A model generated the notes under the pieces. That model saw only the letters and a list, made by a program, of their open reading frames with translations. It was not told the origin of the DNA and made no database searches. This document shows, piece after piece, positions 23,270-34,166 of a stretch of 64,000 nucleotides of DNA. Every line of letters begins with the position of its first letter. Within the stretch, counting starts at the first letter, position 1. Origin of the DNA: Paulownia fortunei (taxonomy: Eukaryota > Streptophyta > Magnoliopsida > Lamiales > Paulowniaceae); assembly GCA_019321725.1 (NCBI GenBank), contig CM033109.1, forward strand, positions 20,553,993 to 20,617,992, read 5' to 3'. Position numbers and translations under genes: made by a program.

Positions 23270-25166
23270 TTTTTTTAAAAGTCTGTACTGATGATACTTA
23301 GTATTTTGATAGTGGATGTTTCAAACATATGACAGGTGACAAGGAATAATTGAAAGGCTATCAAAGTGTGAATGAATGACATGTTATCTATGAAGATGGT
23401 GAAAAGGGACGTGTACTTGGAAAATGAGTACTCAATGTCGAAGGATTGCCAAAACTTAAGAATGTGCTTAATGTAGAAAGTTTGAAGGCAAATATGATCA
23501 GCATTAGCCAACTTTGTGATCAGAATCTTTTTGTCAGGTTTAATAAAAACAAATGCCAGGTATTTGATGAAACTGATAGGTGCATGTTAACTGGTTCTCA
23601 TTCATCTGATAATTATTATATGTTGCAACAATTTCAGGTATGTTACAACATAAAAGTTGATGAAATTGATTTATGGCACCAAAAATTAGGGCATTTGAAT
23701 TTCAAGAATCTGACTAAGATTGTGAATACAGGAGCTGTGCTAAGAGTACCAAAGCTGAACAAAAAGAATCCAGGAGTGTGTAGTGCATGTCAGTTTGAAA
23801 AGAAAAAGAATGGTACATACAAAGTATTGCAAAACATCAGTATATCACGTACTCTAGAACTTCTCCACATGAACCTCATGGGACCTATGCAGGTAGAAAG
23901 TTTAGGAGGAAAGAGGTATGTGTTTGTGTGTGTTGATGATTTTTCTAGATTTACTTGGGTAGATTTTATTAGAGAAAAATCGAATACCTTTCAAGTGTTC
24001 AAAAAATTATGCAAAAAATTGGTAAATGAAAAGAATGACAATATTAGTAAGATAGTTAGAATTCGAAGTGATCATGGTAAAGAATTTAAAAATGCTGTCT
24101 TCACCAATTTTTGTGAAAAATATGGAATTGCATATGAATTTTCGGCTGCAAAAACCCCACAACAAAATGGTGTTATGGAAAGGAAGAACAGAACACTTCA
24201 AGAAATGGCAAGGGTAATGCTGAATTCCAAAGGAGTAGCCATCCGTTTTTGGGTAGAAGCAATCAGTACTGCATGCTACACCGTCAATAGGGTGTATTTG
24301 AGACCAGGTACTATGAAAACCTCATATGAGATTTGGAAAGGTAAAAAGCCTAATCTTAGCTATTTTCACGTCTTTGGTTGTTCATGCTATGTATTGAATG
24401 ATCGTGAGCAATTAAAAAAATTTGATGCTAAAAGTGATAGAGGAATTTTTTGGTTAATCCTTGAATAGTAGGGCATATCGTGTTTTTAACATGAGAACCC
24501 AAACTGTTATGGAATCCTCAAATATTATCATTGATGATTTTCATGTTTCTACAAGACTAATAGAAAAAGAGGAAATTCTCAGACTCAGTGAGGAAGAAAA
24601 AAGAACTGAACAGAATGACATTCAAGTCACCATTGAGAAGGATGTTGCAACACTTGGGAAAAATGCTACAACAAATGAAACTGGACTGGGGACAAAAAAT
24701 AATGTCAGTATTGAAACAGTTCAGAAGGAACCTTCAATCACAATTCAGAAAAACTATCCTACTGATTAAATCATTGGTTCACTCACTAAAGATATGCAAA
24801 CTAGGGACAAGCCAAAGGTAAGTTACAAAGATATGGTAAGATATGTGTGTTTCACCTCTTTAATTGAACCTAAAAATGAGAAAGAAAAAATAGTTGAGCA
24901 ACTAAAAGGTTTGGAAGGTCCACATTTTCCTAATCATATTTTTATAATAATTCAAGTGTCATTAATATTTTTAAAACTCTTGTTCAACACTAAAAAATGA
25001 AGCATTTAGATATTCATCATCATTTTATTAGGGATTTGGTCGAAAAGAAAACTGTGGTGATTGACTATATTACAACAGAGAAACAACTTGCTGACATATT
25101 TACCAAACCTTTAGATGCACTTCGTTTTGATTCTTTGAGAAAATTTCTAGGAATCTGTGTGATCTA
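23270..25166 (+). pseudogene. pol of copia element 1 (protease, integrase, RNase H end)
   Basis: Protease DSG survives in YFDSGCFKHMTGD, interrupted by stops. The frame 23446-24468 carries the pre-integrase zinc-finger region (LWHQKLGHLN ... CSACQ) and the integrase core. The second catalytic Asp is in RSDHGKEF and Glu in GVMERKN. The first catalytic Asp is replaced: LLHMNLMGPM with AAC at 23872-23874 where the family has Asp. A frameshift at about 24450 leads into the linker (24461-24769, stop). At about 24900 the text jumps from the linker to KGLEGPHFPNH, so most of reverse transcriptase is deleted. RNase H resumes near 24960 and ends QLADIFTKPLD ... LGICVI at 25166. Confidence 0.88.
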
Positions 25167-27136
25167 ACTGCATGAACATTCAATAGAAAAATGGAATTTA
25201 TTGCAACCATATTGTTCGCATCTTCATCTGTACATGTTGCAACAATTTAATAATTGTTAGACATATATTACATAACATGATAGGAACTGCATTAGGCATT
25301 CTGCATTTTCTCTACATGTGTTTTAAATGGTCAAATTTTGAAATCTTGGTCTGCTGAATCTCATTAGAACACAACTGCTTTCTAAAATTTTGATAAACAT
25401 TCTATCAAATGTTCCTTAATATTGTACTTATTTGGAGGCATTTGACAGAAAAAGTTACCTATCCAATAGTGTGGAGCTAGCCATGTAAAAATCTATTTAT
25501 ATTTTATGATTTAAAGAAAATAATTTTTCATGTGAAAAGAGCTACCCTTGGCTTAGAGTGAAAGCTACTGATTGGCTAAATCCACTTCAAAATGTGAGAG
25601 AGAAAAGCATTTTACACATAAAAAAGAGGAAGAAAAGAGAAAGAAAAGAAAAATTACATGAGATCTCTCTTTCAAAATATTGGAGGAACTGAATTTGTGG
25701 ATGTAATCAAAATTTTCTTTTGCAGAAATGGTTGAAGAGATTCTCGAACTTTGACACACAAAGATTTGAATTTTAAAAATATATGACACATTTTATTATG
25801 TCAAAATTCATGCATTTTGAAATTTCTAATTTTATAGGCATAAATTAGGAATTTGTGTGTGTTTGGAAATGCATCACAAAAGATTTGGATAAATATAGAA
25901 GTAATCTAAAATTATCTGCTGCAACTGAATCTGCCCATAGATTTATTTTTTGAAAATTTCCCTAATTTAATGTTTGATATGCTATTGAATGCAAGTGGAA
26001 GTTTGATTCTAGAGAACTTACCAAACCAAAGAGACTGTTGAGCATCTGCATATGAATCGGAGTAGGGTAAAATAAATTGGGGCTTTGGAAGTTGTTGTGA
26101 TAAGCGAATACAAAAACCCTAATTTCTTTGGTGTGTCTGATTTCTTTCTGTACAATTCAGTTATGGTAGATCCTAATGAACTCATAGCACTATCATGGCA
26201 AGAAGGGGTTGTTGAGGAAAAATCTGTAGAAGCACCACCTATGTGACAGATGAAGGGATTGGTGATGATCCTCACATGCAAAAGGGGAGGGGCTAATGTT
26301 GCTGGAGAAATGCAGACCCAAAGTAGATATTGCTCAATTTCTGCTTCTAACACCCCTAGAAATCCACCTGTTTGCAACACAAGAACCAACCTGTTGCAAC
26401 AGAAATTGTAGAAGTATCTTTTTAGCCAATTCCAGAGCCTGAATCCTCAACCAAAATAGGATGATGACATGTGTATCCATCTTGGTTTGCAGGATTTCCA
26501 CGGCCTATTATATCTTATGCTGATAATGGTTAAAAAGGGAAGTAGTTCTAATAGTTTCTCATGTTTTGTTTGATAATGATATCTGATTTATGCATGCTTA
26601 TTTTGATTTTGCTTCTTTCATTTGAAACCATAAATTTAGGGGGAGTATATGTTATTGATGATACTCATTTGTCATTCTATTTGTATGATAGTATCATTAT
26701 CTTACTGTTATAAGTGAAGATAATAAGGTTGCTTCTCCTTCAATGCTACGGCTGCCTAAATGAAGTGCTGTAGATGATGATGATGTTGAGGCAACTTTGT
26801 CATAGTTTGGTCAAAAAGGGAGAGTAGATATTGTTGTTGTTGGATTTGATATTGCACCAACTGATCATGATAAGGCCGATGACTAAATGATTTTTGTTTA
26901 TTAGGGATGCTGAAGTATCTATTTGCTTTTAACTGATTTCGTTGAATATTTATCTGTCAATATTTTTAATGTGATTTGAACTCTGGTTTATATTCAGTAC
27001 ATTCTACTTTTGGTCTTTTGGATATTTCTATCTCATCTGCAGGGGGAGTTTTGAACTGTTGCAACAGTCACGTAGTTGTTTCAACAAATTTTGACTGATT
27101 AACAGTTTCTACAGATTTGATATATTTAGGGGGAGT
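25167..27136 (+). other. Degenerate 3' region of copia element 1
   Basis: Corresponds to the stretch between pol and the 3' LTR where copia element 2 carries an extra gene. I see homologous untranslated text (about 25440-25600), but no frame matching that gene, only short broken ORFs. The polypurine tract is at 27125-27135. Confidence 0.6.
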
Positions 27137-27471
27137 TGTTGGGTTTTGACCAATCAATGCCAAATGGAGAGATTGAAAGGATCTTAATTGATTATGATAA
27201 AATCGTAATTAATTATGATTTAATTAGTTGACATTGATTGTCAATTTTGTTACCTTGCATAAGAATTAATTGTATTTAATGATTTACCTTCTATGGATTA
27301 ATTGCCTAATTTATCTTGTGCAAATTTGGTAAAATTGCATTGATTGAAAGATTTTATTTACAAAGATAAGTTGTGATTTTTCTAATAAGGAAATGATCTT
27401 GATATATCTTGTATCATTCGATGCAACATATCTAGACACTTTTGAAGTGAAGATTCGAATTTAATTGATGT

Positions 27472-27508
<37 letters not shown>

Positions 27509-28086
27509 AAAGATTGAAGATGGAAAGGATCTTGATATGTATTATTCTATGCAACGTATCTAGACACTTTTGAAGTGGAGATTCGAACTTAATTGATGTT
27601 GCATATATATCCAAAGATTGAAGATACAATACGAGATTTTAGAGAGAAGTACACGGGTTCAAGCTTTGGGAAATTGTTATTGTTTGTATTCACTCTTCGG
27701 GAGAAGAGGGTGAGAGCCTTTCGAGAGATAGGCGTGATTCTTCAGAAGAAGAATTTGAAAATTTTCGGGAGAAGGCAGGTCTGCTGTCTGAAGGAATTTC
27801 AGCGTTGAAGGAAGTTCAACAGTGCAGATTTAAAAGTCGAGGGGATCTCGCTGAAGCTTCACTAATTGATTTGTTCAAGAATGACGTTATTAGTAAAGAG
27901 GGAGTTTTTATATTTTGAATAAGTCCCATTATTATAACTGTAATTTGAATTAGTGAAGTATTCATTGCAGGTGGTGACCTCGTACATGTAAAGTACATTT
28001 GTACTTGAAGTACGTAAAAAATTTCGTGCGTCATTTAGTTTACTGTCCTTTACTTGTTGTAACAATCTGTACGAATCTGATTAACA
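27137..28086 (+). repeat. 3' LTR of copia element 1
   Basis: Starts TGTTGGGTTTTGACC right after the polypurine tract. The opening is related to that of the copia element 2 LTR (ATTTTGACCAAAAATGCCAAA). The right end is placed at TTAACA (28086) by TG...CA logic and could instead be ~28113, since no second LTR is available for comparison. Confidence 0.65.
27392..27627 (+). repeat. Tandem duplication inside the copia 1 LTR
   Basis: Two copies of a ~105-130 bp unit (GATCTTGATAT ... CTAGACACTTTTGAAGTG ... TTAATTGATGTTGCATATAT ... CCAAAGATTGAAGAT), starting at about 27392 and 27524. The first contains an expanded AT microsatellite (27474-27506), which explains the length difference. Confidence 0.85.
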
Positions 28087-28700
28087 AGTAAAGTTGATAA
28101 TAAGATCTAACAACTAGATTTTAAATTTATTTTCTAAAAGTTGAGATTTAAGAAAAAGGGTAAAGAGACTAATTTACTTTTCTTGTTGCATTATGTTCAT
28201 CTTATTCTTTATAATCTTTTCTCAAATCTTAACTTTTATAGAATTTAAATTATAATCCTATCTCATAAATTTTTATTTGTAAAAGTATCGGTTTCCATTC
28301 ATGTGTATTTTGATTTTTAGTGTCATTATTAAATTTTAAATAATTATATAACTATTTTATATGGTAGTTTATTATTACTCAATTTTATATCAATATTATT
28401 ATGATCATAGAATTTATTTAGGCATATGAATATATAATGAAAATTAAATGGTCGTACCTGAAATTAAATTAGAGTTTTATATATATCAATTATTATACAA
28501 AATTTTAAATAGAGACCATCCAATATGTACTAATTTCATATTTATAGTAAAACTTGAGTATTAATTAAAGAATTTATAAAAAACATATATCAATTTAACA
28601 TTAATGGCAAAAATCGATATAGTGATTAATCATTTAAAAAAATTCATTTACTTATTTAACACTAATAATAAAACTCAGGTATCAGAATGATTTTTACTCT
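28087..28700. other. AT-rich non-coding DNA
   Basis: No gene or repeat end recognised. Confidence 0.5.
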
Positions 28701-29015
28701 AAAATTAATAGAACTTTTGGTAATTGCAGACAAGACTCAGTTTTCTTTCTTTCCTTTTCCTTTTCCTTTTCCTTTTTTTTTTTTTTGGTTGGCTTGGGGA
28801 TTGGGGTTTTGCAGAAATCATATTATTAACGATAATCATTATACTCATTATTAAATATCAAGAGTTTTACCCTTTGGCCAACCGATATAACAATCCTAAT
28901 TGTTTGACTGTGACTAATAATTATTGAACTTGACCTAATTTGGTATCCATGTATGGATTAATGATATTGAATCCCAAGAGTTTGATCTACATAATAATGT
29001 AGAGAATGTGAAGAG
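28700..29015 (+). repeat. Repeat block 1b (partner at 15690-16020)
   Basis: Ordered but diverged match to 15690-16020. It begins near AACTTTTGG and runs through a G-rich patch (GGCTTGGGGATTGGGG), CCTAATTGTTTGACTGTGAC and TTTGATCTACATAATAATG. No ORF of interest. Confidence 0.6.
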
Positions 29016-30500
29016 AAAAAACAGGAACTTCTTGTGGAAGTATTTTTTCACCTCTGTTTTGTTTAATGGGTAAAGAAAAATAGATAAACTTGTTGGGAAA
29101 ATAGATAAAATTGTAGGATAAGCTTATAGAGAAGGTCAAAGAAAGATTTTAATTTTTTATTTTTAAGATAAATTTGATCTGCACAAGTAATAATGGTAAC
29201 TTAGCGGTTGCATTTCAAGATAAAACGACTTTACTTGAGATAATAACACAACAAATCTCAAGTTTAACGGACTAAACAAATGTTTAGAATTCTCTTTTCA
29301 ACACTTGAGAGAAGGAAGAGAGAAATAAAAAAATCCTGGGAAATGAAGGAATTTGGGAGTTTATTTATAATTATCGAAAATTTGTGGGCAACATACCCAA
29401 CTCTTAAAAAATGCGGTGACTAGATAGCCATTTGGCGCTTACTTGACGGGCACAACCATTCGGTGCTGACTGGGTGGACATCACTGTCCGACAAACCTTT
29501 TTTGGCACCGACTGAATGTCTTTTCGCCTCGTCAGTAGATTCCGTACAGTGCCAAGTATCATCTTTTTAGTCAGTACACTTGTCGCATTCAGATTAAAAG
29601 TAAAATAATTAATTTTTCCTAAAAAAAAATAATTTTTTGTATAAAAAGATTATAACGAATGGGTCAATCAAGTCCAAACCTAAGGCAAGCTTAGTTGACC
29701 AACTAGCCGCGTGTGGGCTTTTGGTCCATACCTATAAAATTACAGATCTTCCCCTTTCAAAAACTAATGGTACCACTTTGAGACCAAACTCAAGTATCCA
29801 ACTTGAGTTAAATAAAATGGACATTTTTTATCATATTTTTGAATGTGAGATGATGATTTTTCACTTTCTCAAATTTTTATATTTTAACAATTAATATTTT
29901 TAAGTGCCTTATTTTATACATTAATTTCTCATTCACCTTAATTGATTTTAAAAAATTAAATATATTAAACTCATCTGCCGCACATAGATTACGTTTAACC
30001 AAGTTTATTTATTATTAAATGAAATTTATTTAATTATTGGTCAAAATTAGATAAAAACTCATTTTTTTAAAATTAATTTTCAGTAAAAATTAGGTTAATA
30101 ATATAAAATTTGTTAATAATTATTAGAATAAATTAAAAAGACAAAATAAATGAGCTCCAAATGCAAGTTGAAATATAAGACTCGTAATCATGAGTTGTAT
30201 CTTATATTAAAAAATAAAAATTAATATAAAAATTTATAAGTAAATATAATGAATTTTATTGATATTGAGATGTATAAGTTTGGACAGCACATCGCATCAT
30301 TCGGGCACGAAGTCGTTCACTCTCGATGATTATGAAGCCTCTATTCACTTGGACATCCTTTCACATACACAGATCAAAATCATTAATTTTACTTTTATCC
30401 GAAATCAGATACTAAATTTTCATAATTTCGAGTTTTAATTTTTAACATATTTATATATATAATTGTTTTGCCTTCGATGATTATAATAATTTATTGGAAG
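29016..30500. other. Non-coding DNA with a short degenerate motif cluster
   Basis: No gene. At about 29425-29520 a G/C-richer motif recurs three times in diverged form (TTTGGCGCTTACTTGACGGG, TTCGGTGCTGACTGGGTGG, TTTGGCACCGACTGAATG). A small ORF at 29637-29894 has no recognisable motif. Confidence 0.4.
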
Positions 30501-30663
30501 GTCCACGATTGACATTTGACTGACCCATTTTCTCTGTTTTGATCTCAAGTAGTTAAGGTGGGCCGCATAAAATCTCTCTTCATAATAGAGTTAAAACTTT
30601 TTGCCCCCCATGAAATCTATTCTGTTTATCATTAGCTTCTCACGCTCTTAATTATGACAAATG

Positions 30664-30736
<73 letters not shown>

Positions 30737-30950
30737 TCACCAGTCATTCCATTTATTCTGTTGCCGCCATTCACCTACTTAACAAATGCATCTCTCTCTC
30801 TATGTATATATTACACCAGTCATTCCATTTGGTCTGTTGCCGCCATTCACCTACTTTAGACACCAAACACTTTACTGAGTCAATAAATGCCATGATCCTC
30901 AACTCAATTAATTTCCATTATTATTTCTATTTTGGACATATGTTAATGAA
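30500..30950 (+). repeat. Repeat block 2b with internal duplication (partner at 18420-18890)
   Basis: Diverged match to block 2a. In this copy a unit (AAATGC-TCTCTCTCT, AT run, CACCAGTCATTCCATTT-TCTGTTGCCGCCATTCACCTACTT) is present twice in tandem, at about 30658-30781 and 30783-30853. The second has a shorter CT/AT tract. Confidence 0.6.
30666..30733 (+). repeat. Compound CT/AT microsatellite
   Basis: About 18 CT repeats followed directly by about 15 AT repeats. A perfect run suitable as a polymorphic marker. Confidence 0.9.
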
Positions 30951-31039
30951 TGAAAATAATTATAATTTGAATCGGGTCTAGTCAAATCCAAGTTAATTTC
31001 ATAATAAATAAATTATGTTTATTATATAATTATTTTCAA

Positions 31040-31951
31040 TAAAAAAAGAGTAATATTAGTGTTAGAAAAGATTGACATTTATGAAAGTTGGAATTTTGCA
31101 CATAAATCAGATATTGCAAAAAATATAGTGAGAGATGTTGCAACACTGGTAAAATAATATTTATTTAATTAATTATAATTATTTTGGGCATGTTTTCATA
31201 ATTTAGGAATTTTTGAAATATTTATTTTAGGTATTTCGTAAAGTCACATGAAATTAAAGATATTCTTAATATGTTTTGATACGATAAGAGAAGATTTAGA
31301 AAATTTTATGGATAAGATAATAAATTAAAAAATTATTTTATTTAGGATATGCACCAATCAAGACCCGATTTCAAGAGAATTTGGACTGAAATACACAGTT
31401 GCATATATACCAAGTCTCAATATTGAAGAAACTAAATGGATGAACTAAATAGTGCCATAAAAGTGATTTAAGGGAGAATCGATCTTTACTTACATACATT
31501 CTATGGGAGAAAAATGTGAAAAAGTTTTCAGGAAATGACCGTATCAGTCATCTGAAAGAGTTCAGAGTTGGAAGGAGTCCAACAATGCTGATTACTCATA
31601 TACATTTTTTGGGAGAAAAAGATGAAGGTTTTTTAGAGAAGACCAGATTAGCCATTTGAAGGAGTTCAGAGTTGGAGGGAGTTAAGCAATGCTGATTAAA
31701 GTTGAGCGGAGCTCGTAGGACCAACTAATTAGTGGAATACATATGATGATCTTCATTTAAAGAGAGAGTTTTTAAATTGTCTTAATTCCATGAGATGTAT
31801 TTTGTAAACTGTTACTAATTAGTGGATTGTTTATTTATCTGTAGAGTACGTAAAAAATTCTGGTATTATCTTTTTATTTTCGTTGCGTGTTCTATTAAGA
31901 TATTACAATATTTTTCACAACACTTAGGATTTTAAGAAAAATTGGGCAACA
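31040..31951 (+). repeat. 5' LTR of copia element 2
   Basis: Matches 39060-40005 from about TAATATTAGTGTTAGAAAAG onward and ends GGGCAACA at 31951. Its first ~30 bp are not recognisable against the 3' LTR, so the left edge is approximate. A ~104-bp unit (CATACATTCT-TGGGAGAAAAA ... CAATGCTGATTA) occurs twice in tandem at about 31487-31590 and 31591-31700. Confidence 0.85.
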
Positions 31952-31962
31952 GATTCAATCAA

Positions 31963-31979
31963 TTGGTATCAAGAGCAGG
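31963..31979 (+). other. Primer-binding site of copia element 2
   Basis: TTGGTATCAAGAGCAGG lies 11 bases after the LTR. It matches the initiator tRNA-Met primer site TGGTATCAGAGC apart from an added A. Confidence 0.75.
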
Positions 31980-32025
31980 TCATTAAAACTAATTAGTGAG
32001 ATTCTGGTTTTTATCTGTTGCAGGT

Positions 32026-33830
32026 ATGGAACAACTGCGTGAAGGAAGTTCAGTGTCACGTCCTCCATTGCTTAATGAATTCAATTATTCTTATTGAAAA
32101 GCCAAAATGAGGGCATTCATCAAGTCACTTAATGAATGAGCATGGAAGTCGATCTTGACAAGATGGAAATATCCAACAAAAATGGTTGGAAAAGATGAAG
32201 TACACAAACCTAAAACGAAGTGGTCTACTATAGAGGATCAAGTGAAAATTTTCAATTTACAGGTACTGAATGCCATATTTAATGTCATTGATGAGAATCA
32301 ATTCAAATTGATTTCTGAATGCGAATCTGCTAAGAAAGCGTGGGATATTTTACAAATTGCATACGAATGAACTAAGGTTGTAAGAATATCTAAACTTCAG
32401 ATTCTTGTCACTAGGTTTGAAAATCTAAGGATGGAAGAAAATTAAATAATTGCTGAATTTAATGCTAAATTGTGTGATATTGCTAATGAAGCACATGCTT
32501 TAAGTGGAAAATACACTGATTTTAAACTTGTTAGAAAAGTTTTGAGATCACTTCCAAAAAGATTTGCATATAAAGTGACTGCTATTGAAGAAGTTAGAGA
32601 TCTTACAGAACTGAGGTTAGATGAACTAATGAGGGCACTACAAATCTTTGAAATGAATTTGAATCAAAATAAAAAGAAAAAGAACAAAGGAGTTACATTG
32701 CAGGTTGAAGCTAGAAATGAACAAGATCATGAGAATGATGATGATCCACTTACTTTACTTACTAAGAACTTTGGAAAATTTCTCAACCAAATGAATAAAG
32801 GAAACAAATTCCCAAAGGCTAGTAAAATACCTAACTCTTAGAAGAATAAAAGTGAGTCTAATACATTTGATTTCTAGAAAAGTAGGAGAATTCAGTGAAA
32901 GTGAAGGATTTGATCAAATTCAAGCTGAATGTGTTAACACCTTAAAAAAAATGGGCAGATCACTCAACACCACTTGAAGTAATGGAGGTTCTGAATATAG
33001 TCAAGAAGAACAGGAAGAACATGTCAGCAATCACGTTGTACTTACCTCAATCACCCTGAAAAAGGAAAAACAAATAGAAATATTGGATGCTGCAAAGGAT
33101 GTTGTCAGAAATGTTACAACATCTCACAAGTATGAGTCAATTATTTCTCCATCAAAAATCTGTCTAAATTATATTTCTTTGGGAGATACAGATTCTGATG
33201 AAAGTAGTGATGATAAAAAAGCTAGTATTGAGGGCATTTAACACTAGCACCAAGAGATGATTGAGAATTGGCTTAAAGTGTGCAAAATTAATGAAGGGCT
33301 TGTGAAACAAGTTGCTATCTTGACAAAAACAAAAAAAACAAAAAATGAGGCACTCAAAAGTGATGTGATCAGGTTTGAACTTCTGGCCTCTGATAGAACA
33401 CATGAACTTGATAGAGTCAAGAAGGAACTTGAGAACACAATGAAGTCTGTAAGGAATTTGAATTCTGGAACATCTCAATTGGATAATTTTCTTTCAATTA
33501 GAAAGTATAGTGAAAACTGTGCTGGTTTAGGATATTCAGGTGGAGATTCATCCTCAAAGGTACAGAATTGCAGAACTCAAGTAAAAGTTCTAAAATAATT
33601 TTGGTGAAGAAAATTGGTGAGTTTGAATCTATGTTTGAATCTACCAAGAAGGTCTCGTCAAAGAGACAGAGACCTAAATCCAAAAGATTTGTCCGCACTT
33701 GTTATTTTTGTCAAATACCTGGGCGTATTAGACCTAACTGTTTTAAATATAATTTTTTTTTACTCAATGGCATGAGAACTAATTTAATGTTTTCAGGAGT
33801 GTTGCAACATCCTACAAAGAACACTCTCTA
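32026..33830 (+). pseudogene. gag of copia element 2
   Basis: Starts MEQLREGSSVSRPPLLN at 32026. One frame continues to 32841 with four internal stops (after FNYSY, SLNE, QIAYE and RMEEN). It shows the UBN2-type gag core (AKKAWDILQIAYE, LVRKVLRSLPKRF). A coiled-coil-like segment follows in another frame (33257-33598), then the zinc knuckle near 33700-33740. That knuckle reads CYFCQIPGRIRPNC, with Arg (CGT, 33724-33726) where the CCHC histidine should be. Confidence 0.85.
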
Positions 33831-33935
33831 GATCAAGATTGATTTGAAAAATGAATCTAAATGTAGAATTTAAATTAGAAAAATTGATCTTGCATGTCAT
33901 GTGGCTTATACTTCTTTAAAGGCTAACATTATTAA

Positions 33936-34120
33936 ATCTTGATATTTTGATAGTGGATTCACTAGGTATATGACAGATGATAAAGGAAAGTTAATGAATT
34001 ATCAAAACCAATAAGGAGGTCATGTTACATTTGGAGATGGAGTTAGAGGACGAATCCTTGGAAATGAGTTACTGAATGTGGATGAACTTCCAATAAAGAG
34101 CAAATGATCAATTTTTGTGA
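33936..34120 (+). pseudogene. Protease remnant of copia element 2
   Basis: YFDSGFTRYMTDDKG keeps the DSG active-site motif but is preceded by a stop. It continues to GRILGNELLNVDELP. Immediately after, the text switches to the linker that normally precedes reverse transcriptase. The pre-integrase and integrase domains (about 1 kb in copia element 1) are deleted. Confidence 0.8.
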
Positions 34121-34166
34121 AGAAACAAAAATTGATCAGCAAGAAAAAGTCAATGTTGATGTTTGA

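Larger units (their letters stand above)
23270..28086 (+). mobile_element. Ty1/copia element 1, 5'-truncated
   Basis: Starts abruptly within protease and has no 5' LTR or gag. It continues through integrase, a deleted reverse transcriptase, the end of RNase H, a long degenerate 3' region, a polypurine tract (TTTAGGGGGAG, 27125-27135) and a 3' LTR. Its 3' region shares text with copia element 2 (for example TTTGACAGAAAAA-TAC-TATCCA near 25445 and 36227), so the two are related Sirevirus-like elements. Confidence 0.8.

Noticed and set aside
23446..24468. Treating the 340-codon frame as an active gene
   Set aside because: It is a copia integrase with a lost catalytic Asp and truncated neighbours.
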